The notes: a model not told the origin generated them from the sequence alone. A stretch of 64,000 bases of DNA from Deinococcus apachensis DSM 19763 (GCF_000381345.1 NZ_KB906400.1:186001-250000), one strand, 5' to 3'. Shown: positions 23,430 through 36,487, numbered from the stretch's first letter. Program-made: numbers and translations.

Positions 23430-24819
23430 TCAGGTCCTCCCAGGTTGGGGTGAAGGCGGCCTGGCCGGACGACCACTGGCCGCGGCGCTGCTGGCTGACC
23501 CGCTCCTCGCTGGTGCCCTCGGTGATCACCTCATAAAGCACGGCGTTCTTGCCCTCTGCCTTCCGCAGAATCCGGCCCAGACGCTGGATGTGCTCGCGCT
23601 CCGTCGCGGTACCGGAGAGGACCACCGCCACGCTCGCCTCCGGCACGTCCACCCCCTCGTTGAGCACCCGGCTGGTCACCAGGACCCGGTAGGCCCCGCT
23701 CCTGAACCGCTCCAGCAGGGTGTGGCGCTCGCGCACCGGGGTCTGGTGGGTGATGGCGGGAATCAGGAAGTCGTGGCTGATCCGGTAGACCGTCGCGTTG
23801 TCGTCGGTGAAGATCAGCGTCCGCTCGGAGGGGTGGTTCGCCAGCAGTTCCTCCAGGACGCGCAGCTTGCCCTCCGTGCCGTAGGCCATGCTGCGGGCCT
23901 CCCGGTGGGCGCGCATGGCGGCCTTGCCCTGCGGCGTGCCGGTGCTCAGGATGAACTGCTGCCACCCCTCCAGGCTACCCAGGCGGATGTTGTTGCGCCG
24001 CAGAAAGTCGTTGCGCTGCCGGATCAGATCGTCGTAGTGGCGCTGCTCGGCGGGGCTCAGCCGCACCTTGATAATCACCTCGCGGTAGTCCGCCAAGGTG
24101 TCCCCGGCCAGGTCCTCCGGCGCGCACTGGTACACCACGGGGCCGACGAGGTCGTCGAGGTGGACCTCCCGCCCGTCGCCGCGCTTGGGCGTCGCGGTGA
24201 GGGCCAGCCGGTAGGGGGCCAGGCCGAGTTCGGCCACCGAGCGGTGGAAGTCACTGGGGAGGTGGTGGGCCTCGTCGAAGATCTGGAGGGCGTACCTCCC
24301 CGCCAACTGCTCGGCGTGGATGGCGGCGGAGTCGTAGGTGCTGATCAGGATGGGGGTCTCGTCCCGGCTCCCGCCGCCGAGGAGGCCAATCCCCGCGTCG
24401 GGAAAGGCCGCGAGCAGGCCGGAATACCACTGGTGCAGCAGGTCGAGGGTCGGCACGCAGATCAGGGTGCTGCGGGGGGTGTCGCGCATGGCGAGCTGGG
24501 CGACGAGGGTCTTGCCCGCCCCGGTGGGGAGGACGACCACGCCGCGCCGCCCCGCCTTCTTCCAGGCATTCAGGGCGAGTTGCTGGTGGGGGTAGGGGGT
24601 GACCTCGCGGGCATACCCGAGTTCGAGCTTCTGAAACGTCGCGGCCTCGTCGCGCACGGGAACACCCGCCTCCCGCAGACGCTCCACCACGTCCCGGTAC
24701 GCCTTGCCGGGCGCACGCCAGGACTGGCTGCGGGCGTCCCAGACGAAGAAACCCGCCACAGCCTCGGGAACCTCGTACATCACGAGGGTGCCCCGGTCGA
24801 GCCGTAGGGCGTAAGCCAT
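23416..24819 (-). CDS. XPB/Rad25-family DNA helicase
   Basis: The 467-residue superfamily 2 helicase shows motif I LPTGAGKTLVA, motif II DEAH in FDEAHHLPS, motif III LTATPKRGDG, motif V TSRVLNEGVDVPEA and motif VI IQRLGRILRKAEG. It has the short damage-recognition-like N-terminus of prokaryotic XPB. It overlaps the Bax1 gene, which is the expected nuclease partner. Start ATG 24819 is preceded by a palindrome at 24833-24866. A role in DNA repair is likely, in keeping with a Deinococcus-like host. Confidence 0.9.
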   Translation of the reverse strand: MAYALRLDRGTLVMYEVPEAVAGFFVWDARSQSWRAPGKAYRDVVERLREAGVPVRDEAATFQKLELGYAREVTPYPHQQLALNAWKKAGRRGVVVLPTGAGKTLVAQLAMRDTPRSTLICVPTLDLLHQWYSGLLAAFPDAGIGLLGGGSRDETPILISTYDSAAIHAEQLAGRYALQIFDEAHHLPSDFHRSVAELGLAPYRLALTATPKRGDGREVHLDDLVGPVVYQCAPEDLAGDTLADYREVIIKVRLSPAEQRHYDDLIRQRNDFLRRNNIRLGSLEGWQQFILSTGTPQGKAAMRAHREARSMAYGTEGKLRVLEELLANHPSERTLIFTDDNATVYRISHDFLIPAITHQTPVRERHTLLERFRSGAYRVLVTSRVLNEGVDVPEASVAVVLSGTATEREHIQRLGRILRKAEGKNAVLYEVITEGTSEERVSQQRRGQWSSGQAAFTPTWEDLNAPH

Positions 24820-24832
24820 TGCAAGGCTATGC

Positions 24833-24866
24833 TATCGGGAGAAGATCAGGCTCATCCTTCCCGATA
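24833..24866. promoter_or_regulatory. Inverted repeat upstream of XPB-bax1
   Basis: TATCGGGA (24833-24840) and TCCCGATA (24859-24866) form a perfect 8-bp inverted repeat with an 18-bp centre, 14 bp before the XPB start codon. It could be an operator or a 5' leader hairpin. It does not match the known radiation/desiccation response motif of Deinococcus. Confidence 0.35.
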
Positions 24867-24986
24867 TGACGTTTGCTGACGGGGCCGTCGGATCAGGCAC
24901 GGGGGTGGAGGAGGCTTTCCCCGCCTGGTCGCCACTCTGTTCCCCTGAACGACAAAGCTTCTACACCCCAGCCGCTCCCGGTGGGC

Positions 24987-26783
<1,797 letters not shown>

Positions 26784-26812
26784 AGCGACTCCTTGGGGGT
26801 GGACTTGCGGCC

Positions 26813-26861
26813 AGCTTAGGCCGGAGTGTCCGTGAACGTCAATTTTGAACGCTCGCGTTCA
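26813..26861 (-). promoter_or_regulatory. Promoter of acyl-CoA dehydrogenase with shared operator (site B)
   Basis: On the minus strand TTGACG (26842-26837), an 18-bp spacer and TAAGCT (26818-26813) form a promoter 30 bp before the start codon. Just upstream of the -35 lies the palindrome TGAACG-N4-CGTTCA (26846-26861). The wider element 26827-26861 aligns closely with the site at 33183-33217 and partly with 20957-20985. The rest of the 377-bp gap between 26784 and 27160 holds only the repeat copy at 27024. Confidence 0.65.
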
Positions 26862-27023
26862 TATGAGGCGGGGACATCGGAGCATCAGGTCGACCCGGTG
26901 TTGGGGCTCAGCGCAGGCGTGCTGGTTCTGGAACTGGACCACGCAAACTTGACCGACGCACGCAAGTGGTGGGGGCAACTGCCTCACGGCAGAGAAACAG
27001 TCGGAGGGAGGTCAGAAAACCCC

Positions 27024-27149
27024 TCCCCCTTGAGGGGGGAGGCCGGGACTCGCGGAGCTGCTTGCAGAGGAGGAGGCAGGGCATCGTGCTCGCGGAGGCG
27101 CTTGCCCCCTCGCCCCCCCACCCCGGCCCTCTCCCACCAGGGGAGAGGG
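27024..27149 (+). repeat. Dispersed repeat, copy 2
   Basis: This about 126-bp element is nearly identical to the one at 30072-30197 in the same orientation. It opens with the palindrome TCCCCCTTGAGGGGGGA, has the core GCAGGGCATCGTGCTCGCGG, and closes with CCGGCCCTCTCCC and GGGGAGAGGG, which can pair as a hairpin. It lies just downstream of the siderophore ATPase gene, so its terminal hairpin may also end transcription there. Confidence 0.75.
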
Positions 27150-27160
27150 TGAAAAAAGAT

Positions 27161-27954
<794 letters not shown>

Positions 27955-27958
<4 letters not shown>

Positions 27959-28968
27959 GCGGTGCGCCTCAACAGATACAGGAAATAAGGGGCCCCCACC
28001 AGGGTGGTGAAGATGCCTGCCGGGACCTCAATGGGCGGCAGCAGTGAGCGTCCCAGTGTATCGGCGGCGAGGACGAGCAGCGCCCCCACGAGCAGGGAGA
28101 CGGGCAGCAGCCGGGCGTGCCGCGCGCCCACGAGCAGCCGCGCGAGGTGCGGCGCGAGCAACCCCACGAAGCCCAGGATACCCGCGCCCGTCACAGCGGC
28201 GGCGGCGAGCGCGACCCCCACCCCCAGGGCGAGCAGCCGCGCCGGGTTCACCCGGGTGCCCAGGTTGGTGGCGAGGTCTTCGCCCAGGTTCAGCACGTCC
28301 AGCGTGCGCGAGAGCAGCAGCGCGGCAGGCAGCAAGGCGAGCGCCCAGGGAAGCACCCGCGCCACCCTCGTCGCGTCCGCCCCGTACACCGTGCCTATCA
28401 GGAAAGTCAGCGCCGTGCCCAGCCCGTCGGGCGCCCGCACGAGCACGAGTTGCTGAACGGCCCCCAGCGCCGCCGCCACGGCCACGCCGACGAGGGCGAG
28501 GCGCACGGGATGCAGGCTGTTCAAACTCACGCCGCCCCACTCCCGCGCGAGGAGCAGCACCAGCCCGAAGCCCCCCCACGCGCCCGCCAGCGCCGCCCAG
28601 GGGAGCCCGCCGACCGGCGCCCCGGGCCAGGCCAGCAGGAAGAACGTGACCGCCAGCCCCGCCCCCGCCCCCACCCCGATGAGGTCGGGCGAGGCGAGCG
28701 GGTTGCGGATCACCCCCTGCATCACCGCGCCGGACGCGGCGAACATCGCCCCGCACAGCAGCGACACGAGCACGCGCGGCGCCCGCAACTCCAGCACGAG
28801 CTGGCGCGTCAGGTCGTCGCCGCTGCCCGTCAGGACCCGCAGCACGTCCGGCGCGGGGGTCCGCACCGCCCCCAGGCCCAGCGCGAGCACCGAGACGAGC
28901 AGCGTCACGCCCGCCAGCCCCAGCCCGATCAGCACGGCCCGGCGGGAGGTGTAGGGGCTGACCATCAC
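27955..28968 (-). CDS. Siderophore ABC transporter permease (FecCD family)
   Basis: The 337-residue permease has about nine to ten hydrophobic helices and FecCD motifs: LELRAPRVLVSLLCGAMFA, GAVMQGVIRNPLASPDLIG, and GFVGLLAPHLARLLVG. It overlaps the ATPase gene by 4 bp. A 136-bp gap with a 12-bp inverted repeat separates it from the binding protein gene at 29105. Confidence 0.92.
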
Positions 28969-28977
28969 CCGCTCTCC

Positions 28978-29009
28978 GGAACTGGCCGTATCTGTTCACG
29001 GCCAGTTCC
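28978..29009. promoter_or_regulatory. Perfect 12-bp inverted repeat before permease gene
   Basis: GGAACTGGCCGT (28978-28989) and ACGGCCAGTTCC (28998-29009) flank 8 bp, ending 9 bp before the permease start codon. It could be an intra-operon hairpin that tunes expression of permease and ATPase relative to the more abundant binding protein, or a repressor site. Confidence 0.4.
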
Positions 29010-29104
29010 CGACTGAAAGGAGCAGGAGAGAGGACGGGTTCCGTGAAATGAAGGACCTTCCGGCGCCCTCCCGGGAGGTCCGAAATGGAGCGGGACCCGG
29101 ACCA

Positions 29105-30028
29105 CTAGTACCGGAACTCCGCCGGGGGCGCGGCGTCCTGAAGGAAGCGGCTGGCGATGGTCTGCGCCACCATCAGTTTCAGGGCGAGGGGGCCGCGCCC
29201 GCGCGTCCAGTTGTCGCGGTTGAACTCGTACACCCGGCCCCGCTGCACCGCGCTCAGCCGCTGCCACAGGGGGTTCGTCTTCCACGCCGCGGTGATCGGC
29301 GTCTCGTCGGGAGCGGTGAACAGCACCAGGGTGGAGGGGTTCAGCGCGAGGAGGCCCTCCAGCGAAATCTCGTACTGGGTCTGATCGCCTTTTACCGGGA
29401 GCAGGTTCTTGCGCCCCACATCCTCCAGGAAGCTTCCCACGAAGCTCCCGCTGGTGTGGACGGTGAGGCTTTTGGGCGTGACGACGGCGGCGACGAAGGG
29501 AGGGGCGCCCTTCTTCGCAAACACGCGCGCCTTGTTCAGCAGCGCCTTCTGGTCGGCGAGGAGTTGCCGGGCGGCGGTCTCGCGCCCCACGAGCTTGCCG
29601 ATGGCGAGGGTCTGAGCGTTCAGGTCGTCCAGGCTGCCCCGGCGGCTCTGGAGGGCAGCGGTCGGCGCCAGCCGCGAGAGCTGCGGGTACACGTCCCCGT
29701 GAACGAAGGCGTCCGCCAGGATGAGGTCGGGCCGCAGCGCCGCCATCGTCTCCAGGCTGGGCTGGGCGCGGCTGCCGGTGACGGCCACCCCCTTCACCCG
29801 CGGTTGCAGGTAGGGCGGCGTGCCCCGGTCCCCACCTTGGGTGCCCAGCGTGGCGCCAACGGGCGGAACCCCCAGCGCGACGAGGGTATCCACGAAGGAG
29901 TATTCCAGCGCGACGACGCGCCGGGCCAGTTTGTCGAGGGTCAGTGTGCCCCGCTCGTGCGCCACAGTGACGGCAGCAGCGGTCGTGACGAGAGCGAGGG
30001 CGGTCAGGGTCAGCAGATTTTTTGGCAT
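29105..30028 (-). CDS. Siderophore-binding protein, ABC transporter (second copy)
   Basis: The 307-residue periplasmic protein has a signal peptide (LLTLTALALVTTAAAVTVAH) and FecB/FatB-type features: RVVALEYSFVDTLVALGVPPVG, ETMAALRPDLILAD, and a long central helix. No lipobox is evident. It delivers ferric siderophore to the permease encoded next. It differs from the other binding protein at 32172, so the two likely recognise different siderophores. Confidence 0.9.
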   Translation of the reverse strand: MPKNLLTLTALALVTTAAAVTVAHERGTLTLDKLARRVVALEYSFVDTLVALGVPPVGATLGTQGGDRGTPPYLQPRVKGVAVTGSRAQPSLETMAALRPDLILADAFVHGDVYPQLSRLAPTAALQSRRGSLDDLNAQTLAIGKLVGRETAARQLLADQKALLNKARVFAKKGAPPFVAAVVTPKSLTVHTSGSFVGSFLEDVGRKNLLPVKGDQTQYEISLEGLLALNPSTLVLFTAPDETPITAAWKTNPLWQRLSAVQRGRVYEFNRDNWTRGRGPLALKLMVAQTIASRFLQDAAPPAEFRY

Positions 30029-30071
30029 GGAAGGGTTCTCCTTAATTTGGATGGGGGTTGCTCTTTGCTCT

Positions 30072-30197
30072 TCCCCCTTGAGGGGGGAGGCTGGGACTCA
30101 CGGAGCTGCTTGCAGGGGAGGAGGCAGGGCATCGTGCTCGCGGAGGCACTTGCCCGTGGCCCCCTCACCCCGGCCCTCTCCCCTGGTGGGAGAGGGA
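30072..30197 (+). repeat. Dispersed repeat, copy 3
   Basis: This is the second near-identical copy of the repeat described at 27024-27149, in direct orientation about 3.05 kb away. It fills the gap between the permease gene ending at 30231 and the binding protein gene starting at 30028. With copy 2 it brackets the binding protein, permease and ATPase cassette. Confidence 0.75.
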
Positions 30198-30230
30198 GAA
30201 CAACGTATTGCCGCTGGGCTTGCTCCCACA

Positions 30231-31208
30231 TCACCGCCGACCGATCCGCCGCGCGAGCGCCACGAAAAACGGTGCCCCGGCGGCGGCGACCAGGATGCCC
30301 ACGGGCGTTTCGGCGGGTTTGTCGATCAACCGGGCCAGGATGTCCGCCGCGGTCAGGAAGGCCGCTCCCAGCAGGGCCGCGAGCGGGAGGCTGAAGCGGT
30401 GGTCCGGCCCCATCAGCGCGCGGGCGGCGTGAGGGATGATCAGGCCCACGAAGCCCACCGGCCCGACCACGCTGACGGACGCGGCGGCAAGCAGCACGCC
30501 CAGCGCGGTGACCAGGAAGGAGTCCCGTTCGGTGCGGGCACCCAGGCCCCGGGCCACGTCCTCGCCCAGGGCCAGCACGTTCACGCGGGGGGTGAGGAGC
30601 AGGGCGAGGGCGAGCCCCAGCCCCATCCAGGGGGCCACCTGCGCGGCCTGCTCCCAGGTGCGGCCCGCCACCGAGCCGGAAAGGGCGAACAGCGCGCCCT
30701 GGGCCCGTTCCTCGAACAGCAGTTGGACGGTCCGGGTCGCGGCCCCCACCAGGCTCGCCACCGCCACGCCCGCCAGCGCCAGCCGCAGCGGCGTCACGCC
30801 CACCCGCCGCGCCACCCCGTAGGCGAGCGCCGCCGCGAGCGCCCCCCCCAGGAAGGCGGCGGGCACGAACAGCGCTGCCGGGGCCGCCGGGAAGAAGACG
30901 ACCATGACCAGGATCGCCAGCGCCCCGCCCGCCTCTACCCCCAAGATGCCAGGGTCGGCGAGCGGATTGCGCGTCACCCCCTGGAGCAGCAGGCCCGACA
31001 CACCCAGCCCCGCCCCTGCCAGCGCCGCTACCACCGTGCGTGGCAGCCGCAGCGTATGGATCACCAGGCTTTCGGTGCTCTCGTCCGGCCACAGCAGCAG
31101 CCGGGTCACCTGGCCGGGCGCGATGTCGCTCGCCCCCAGCGCCAGCGAGGCGAGCAGGGCGAGCAGCAGCAGCCCGGCGGCGAGCAGGAGGAGGAAGGGA
31201 CGCTTCAA
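30231..31208 (-). CDS. Siderophore ABC transporter permease (FecCD family, second copy)
   Basis: The 325-residue permease begins with a hydrophobic helix (FLLLLAAGLLLLALLASLAL) and has FecCD motifs LRLPRTVVAALAGAGLGVSG, GVTRNPLADPGILGVEAGG and GFVGLIIPHAARALMG. The start appears to be TTG 31208, overlapping the stop of the sucrase/ferredoxin-like gene by 4 bp (TTGA). No ATPase follows directly, so it must share the one at 27161, either as a heterodimer with the 27955 permease or as a separate importer. Confidence 0.9.
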   Translation of the reverse strand: MKRPFLLLLAAGLLLLALLASLALGASDIAPGQVTRLLLWPDESTESLVIHTLRLPRTVVAALAGAGLGVSGLLLQGVTRNPLADPGILGVEAGGALAILVMVVFFPAAPAALFVPAAFLGGALAAALAYGVARRVGVTPLRLALAGVAVASLVGAATRTVQLLFEERAQGALFALSGSVAGRTWEQAAQVAPWMGLGLALALLLTPRVNVLALGEDVARGLGARTERDSFLVTALGVLLAAASVSVVGPVGFVGLIIPHAARALMGPDHRFSLPLAALLGAAFLTAADILARLIDKPAETPVGILVAAAGAPFFVALARRIGRR

Positions 31209-32146
31209 AGGCTGACCCGCATCTCCTCGACCACGTACTGCCGCATCCGGCCGAGGTCGGCCTTGTGGCTGGAGCCGGGGAGGTGCAGGGGCACCCCGTC
31301 CCGGACGAGGGCGGTTGCGCGGCCGGCCTGCCCGTTCCAGTGGAAGTCCAGGGTGACCCGGGCGCGCCCGTCGCTCTCCGCCTCCACCTGAGCCGTCCGC
31401 TCGGCGCCCAGCCAGTCCCAGCCGTAACGCACGAGCAGTTCCCGGTCCAGCAGCTGCGCGAGGGGGGGCAAGCCCGCGAAGCCGCGCAGGTGGCCGCGCA
31501 CCTCGGAGGGGTGGACGGCCCGCCGGGCGACGCGGGCCGCCAGTTCCGGCGTCAGGTGCGCCCACAGCAGCCCACTGGGGAGTTCCACCGCGGTCGCGGC
31601 GAAGCGGTGGCCGCCGAAGTGGCCCGTACGCCAGGCGCGGTGCCCGGCTGCCCGCAGGCCGTGGAACGCCGGAATGCCGTACTTGCCGCAAGAGGCATCC
31701 ACCGTCCCGTGGGTGCAGACGTGATAGTCGGGGCCGGTGGGCACGGGGACCTCCGCCCAGTCGCCCAGCTCCCCGGAGCGCAGCAGGGTGGCGCTCAGGC
31801 CGCGCGCCCACTCGGTCTGGGGCAGGGCGGACTGGTAGTCGCGCCGCGTGAAACCGCCCGCCCCGCGCGTGTAGTGGCGAACCCGCAGCGGCGGGCCCGG
31901 CTGCTCGGGCGCCGACATCAGCAGACCGAAGCCCGCGCCGCTCGCCTCCACCCGGCCCCGCAGCGCCTCGAAGACGCCGCGCTGCTCAGTGGTCCAGCGG
32001 TCCACGTCGCGGAGCGCCGCCCACACGGGCACGTCCAGCTCCAGCACCGTGACCTCCTGCCAGTGGGGGGCGGTGGCGATGGGGTCCTCCCCGGACGCGC
32101 GGGAGGCGTCCGCGCACAGGGGAAGGCGGGCGGGGGGGGCAGGCAT
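31205..32146 (-). CDS. Sucrase/ferredoxin-like family protein
   Basis: The product is about 313 residues. It matches the Suc_Fer-like family, a thioredoxin-fold 2Fe-2S ferredoxin type: CTHGTVDASCGKYG supplies two cysteines, RTGHFGGHRFAATAVELPSG follows in the family position, and an N-terminal LPLCADASR supplies another cysteine. Here it is locked inside a siderophore uptake operon, so a role in reducing ferric siderophore or handling released iron is plausible. ATG 32146 is used; a TTG at 32155 is also possible. It overlaps the permease start by 4 bp. Confidence 0.82.
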   Translation of the reverse strand: MPAPPARLPLCADASRASGEDPIATAPHWQEVTVLELDVPVWAALRDVDRWTTEQRGVFEALRGRVEASGAGFGLLMSAPEQPGPPLRVRHYTRGAGGFTRRDYQSALPQTEWARGLSATLLRSGELGDWAEVPVPTGPDYHVCTHGTVDASCGKYGIPAFHGLRAAGHRAWRTGHFGGHRFAATAVELPSGLLWAHLTPELAARVARRAVHPSEVRGHLRGFAGLPPLAQLLDRELLVRYGWDWLGAERTAQVEAESDGRARVTLDFHWNGQAGRATALVRDGVPLHLPGSSHKADLGRMRQYVVEEMRVSL

Positions 32147-32171
32147 GTGGCTCAACGGCCCGACACCCCCC

Positions 32172-33122
32172 TCACTTCACCGCCTCCAGGATCAGCCGGG
32201 TCACCTCGTTGCTGTTGCGGAGGGATACCAGGGGGCCGGACCAGGGGCTGTTCGCCTCCAGGTTGTAGACCACGCTCTGCCCCTTGAGGCGCTGGCCGAC
32301 CGGCGACTTCAGGAAGGCGTCGGCACCGTCGTACTGCCCGCCGGGCGGCATGATGACCACCAGCGTCTGCTTGTCGAGGTTCAGCAGCGCCTCGTCGCTG
32401 ATCTGGGCGCCGATGCCCAGGGTGGTCGTGCCCGCCTTCAGCCCGTCCCTAAAGCCCAGGGCACGCAGGTCGTCGATCAGGCGCACCTTCGTGTAGATCC
32501 AGGTGCTGCCCCCCGCGAAGGGCGAGATCACGACGGCCTTGGGGTACTTGCGGAACACGCCCGCCGCGAGCAGCTTGCGCGCGTTGGCGCGGCTGGTATC
32601 CGCCACCTGCTTGATCACCCGCTCGGCCTGCTCCTGCCGCCCGAAGACGCGGGCGAGGTCCCTCAGCCCCTTTTTCCAGAAACCGGGGGCGTCCTCGCGG
32701 TAGCCGACGGTAGGGGCGATCTTGACCAGGTTGGCGTAGTTCCCGTTCCCCTCCCAGGTCAGGCGCACGATCAGGTCGGGCCTCAGCGCCAGGATCGTCT
32801 CCAGGTTGGGTGCGGTCCAGCTTCCCACGAAACGGGGGGTGTTGAGCTTGCCGCGCGCCAGGAAGCCGCCCTTCAGCACCTCGGGCTTGATGGACCCGCT
32901 CGCCGTGAGCTGGGCGGGGGTGATCGTCGCGCTGCCCAGGCCGACCACGCGGTCGCCGAGACCCAGGGCGTACATCCAGCCCAGCGCTTCTTCATCCAGC
33001 ACGACCACCCGCTTGGGATCACGCTGAACCTGGGTGGTCCCCTCATCGTGCCGGACGGTGAGGGTCTGCGCCGAGGCGGGGGCGAGGGAAAGGAGGGCGA
33101 GGGCGAGCAACGAGGCTTTCAC
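32172..33122 (-). CDS. Siderophore-binding protein, ABC transporter
   Basis: The product, about 316 residues, is a periplasmic FecB/FatB-type protein: [35 protein letters not shown], and [13 protein letters not shown] 33122 is preferred because it gives a compact signal peptide ([17 protein letters not shown]); a TTG at 33158 would add 12 residues in front. It is the first gene of the iron operon, 25 bp before the sucrase/ferredoxin-like gene. Confidence 0.88.
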   Translation of the reverse strand: MKASLLALALLSLAPASAQTLTVRHDEGTTQVQRDPKRVVVLDEEALGWMYALGLGDRVVGLGSATITPAQLTASGSIKPEVLKGGFLARGKLNTPRFVGSWTAPNLETILALRPDLIVRLTWEGNGNYANLVKIAPTVGYREDAPGFWKKGLRDLARVFGRQEQAERVIKQVADTSRANARKLLAAGVFRKYPKAVVISPFAGGSTWIYTKVRLIDDLRALGFRDGLKAGTTTLGIGAQISDEALLNLDKQTLVVIMPPGGQYDGADAFLKSPVGQRLKGQSVVYNLEANSPWSGPLVSLRNSNEVTRLILEAVK

Positions 33123-33182
33123 GAGGGGATACTGCACTAATCCGAGTAGGTTGGTCAAGTTAAAGAGTTAGATTTCGCCAAG

Positions 33183-33242
33183 TGTCCGTCCACGTCCACT
33201 TTGAACGTGGGCGTTCACACTGGGCGGGCAGGCCCGTAAGAT
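33183..33242 (+). promoter_or_regulatory. Operator-like element (site C) and promoter of quinone oxidoreductase
   Basis: The element 33183-33217 aligns with site B over most of its length and includes the palindrome TGAACG-N4-CGTTCA (33202-33217). On the plus strand a -35 TTCACA (33214-33219), 17-bp spacer and -10 TAAGAT (33237-33242) follow, 39 bp before the quinone oxidoreductase start. The palindrome overlaps the -35, as a repressor site would. The element also lies upstream of the divergent iron operon. Confidence 0.6.
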
Positions 33243-33281
33243 GGGGCATTCCTCGTCACCCGACCTTCAGGAGGTCCTGCC

Positions 33282-34705
<1,424 letters not shown>

Positions 34706-34759
34706 ATCCCGCCCCTGGACAACGGTGGGCTGAGGCAACCCTGGTAGGACGTTGCCGCC

Positions 34760-35145
34760 ATGCGAGCCCTTCAACTCACCCTGAGGAAGGACCTGAACGC
34801 TCACGGCCTCGGCGCCTAACGGCTTGCCCAGGCGGCCAGGGGACGGATCAGCGAGCGCACGGTCTCAGCGCTCGCGCGGGGCGAGGCGAGCCGCGTGGAC
34901 CCGGGTACTCTGGGGCCGTCATCAGCACGCTGGAGGAGCTGACGCGTGAGCCGGTCAGCCCCGCCGATCTGCGGCAAGCGGTGACGGTCGCGGGTCCTGA
35001 CGCTGAGGCGCGGGCCTGGCCGGGTGGGAACGCCTGGCGGCTGGTCGAATTCCGGCTGTATGACTGGTGCGGCGACGACCCCTACACCCTGGGGGAGCCG
35101 GTGCGGGTGGGGCCTGAGGCCGAAATCCTGATCGGTGGCGAGTGA
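34760..35145 (+). pseudogene. Decayed HTH (XRE-like) regulator gene
   Basis: From ATG 34760 the frame reads MRALQLTLRKDLNAHGLGA and meets TAA at 34817-34819. The same frame continues as RLAQAARGRISERTVSALAR, typical of a small XRE-like HTH. A missing base near 34915 then shifts the frame, after which AVISTLEELTREPVSPADL continues to a TGA at 35143-35145. Restoring one base and one sense codon gives a continuous protein of about 128 residues. Two independent lesions mark a pseudogene. The second half contains WRLVEFRLYDWCGDDPYTLG, of unknown fold. Confidence 0.72.
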
Positions 35146-35208
35146 CGCCCCCCACCCCACGGAAGGACCCGGGCGGGCGCAGGTCCTGCATCTTCAAGGG
35201 CTGCACCT

Positions 35209-35268
35209 GGCCAGCCGAGCACCGGGCCGGATCAGCAGCGGCGCGCCCAACCCGGTGCTCGGCTGGCC
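35209..35268. repeat. Perfect 18-bp inverted repeat
   Basis: GGCCAGCCGAGCACCGGG (35209-35226) and its exact complement (35251-35268) flank 24 bp. It lies between the decayed HTH gene and the terminator of the NPCBM gene. The arm length is far beyond chance even at this GC content. It could be a strong hairpin, a small mobile-element remnant or a recombination site. Confidence 0.6.
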
Positions 35269-35279
35269 GCCAGGTTGCG

Positions 35280-35303
35280 GGGGCCTTCACCCCCGAAGGC
35301 CCC
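35280..35303 (-). terminator. Hairpin terminator of the NPCBM lipoprotein gene
   Basis: GGGGCCTTC (35280-35288) pairs with GAAGGCCCC (35295-35303) around a 6-base loop, directly abutting the stop codon at 35304 of the minus-strand gene. No U-tract follows. Confidence 0.5.
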
Positions 35304-36287
35304 TCAGGGCAGGATGGTCCAGAAGAGGTCGAAGCGGCGGTCGAGCAGCCCGAAGTCGTACCCCTCCAGGAGCGCGTAGAAGGCGATCCTCTGGTCGGTG
35401 AATTCCGGATGGTCCACGTTGAGGTAGAGGCGGACGGGGAAACGGGCCGGGAAGGTGCTGGCGGTGTAGAGACGTTCAGGCTCGACGAGTGCCGTGCCGC
35501 CCCCACTCTTGTTGAAGATCCTCAGCCGGAAGGAGATGGGACCGCTCGGCGGGCGCCCCTCCCCCGAGATGTCCTCGTCCGTCACGATCAGCGTGGCCGT
35601 CACCGTCTCGCCGTCGCGGGCGCTGACCCGCTGCGGCTCGAAGTGGAATCGGTAGAAGGACTCGCGGCGCTCGCAAAAGACCATGGGCCCGGCCCAGTCG
35701 GCGTGGTCGTAGGAGATGCCATTCCCGGCATCTGTCACGACCAGGCGCAACTCCCCCTTGCCCGTAATGTCCAGGTCCACCCGCTTCGTCGCGCTCGCCC
35801 CGGTCATCGTGCCCGAGTCGTAGGCCTTCTGGCCGTCCAGATACACCTGGAAGACCACGCTGCCTCTGGACCCCACCTCGTCGTCCACCCCGATGTCCGC
35901 CGTGAAGCGCGTGCACTGGGCCGCGTTCGTTCCCCCCAGACGGAAGCGCAGCTCGCTGCTCGCGTGGGTGCCGTAGCCCCGGGCGTAGGTCCTGCCGTTC
36001 AGGGTGAGTGTCCGGCCGTCCCCGGCCGCCTGCTCGCCGTTGCTGCGGTTCAACTCGACGGGTCCCCAACTGTTGCGGGCGGCCAGGATGGGCTCGTAAT
36101 AGAGGTTGTTCCAGCCGGGGGTGAGGCGCTGCGCGGTGAGGTTGCCCGCGGGGGCCGCGTAGCTCCAGGGATACGACGTGTTCCCCGCGTAAGGGTCCGT
36201 GGCTGCGGAATCGGGACCCTGACCGCAGGCGAACAGCAGGAACGAAAGGCCCGGGACGAGAAATGAGCCGAGCTGACCTCTTCGCAT
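35304..36287 (-). CDS. Lipoprotein with NPCBM carbohydrate-binding domain
   Basis: The 327-residue product has a signal sequence ending in a lipobox LFAC near residue 18-21, so it is lipid-anchored at the cell surface. Residues about 75-210 form an NPCBM/NEW2 module: DGRTLTLNGRTYARGYGTHA, FTADIGVDDEVGSRGSVVFQ and the strands VFQVYLDGQKAYDSG. These modules bind galactose-type sugars. The rest is beta-rich with no catalytic family seen. It is probably a surface glycan-binding protein. Confidence 0.8.
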   Translation of the reverse strand: MRRGQLGSFLVPGLSFLLFACGQGPDSAATDPYAGNTSYPWSYAAPAGNLTAQRLTPGWNNLYYEPILAARNSWGPVELNRSNGEQAAGDGRTLTLNGRTYARGYGTHASSELRFRLGGTNAAQCTRFTADIGVDDEVGSRGSVVFQVYLDGQKAYDSGTMTGASATKRVDLDITGKGELRLVVTDAGNGISYDHADWAGPMVFCERRESFYRFHFEPQRVSARDGETVTATLIVTDEDISGEGRPPSGPISFRLRIFNKSGGGTALVEPERLYTASTFPARFPVRLYLNVDHPEFTDQRIAFYALLEGYDFGLLDRRFDLFWTILP

Positions 36288-36487
36288 ACAAGCTCCTGGA
36301 CGCTCCAGCCCGCGCTCGCAATGCCCCCGTGGATTGCTGCGGGGAGTGCCTTCCCTATCTCAACATCGCAGAAAGCTCATCTTTCTCTCCTTCAGTTAGG
36401 GGTTCTTCATTAACGCGCCTGAGCGAGCGGCGTTCTGAGGCAGGGTTGCCCCGGCGGGCACGGGCCTGGGCGCGTACACTCGCGGGT

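Noticed and set aside
23194..24807. Long plus-strand frame opposite XPB and bax1
   Set aside because: It is antisense to two genes with complete helicase and nuclease motifs and has no domain.
33123..33182. Possible iron-regulator box before the siderophore operon
   Set aside because: The AT-rich stretch has repeated GTTA-like pieces but no clear match to a Fur or DtxR consensus.
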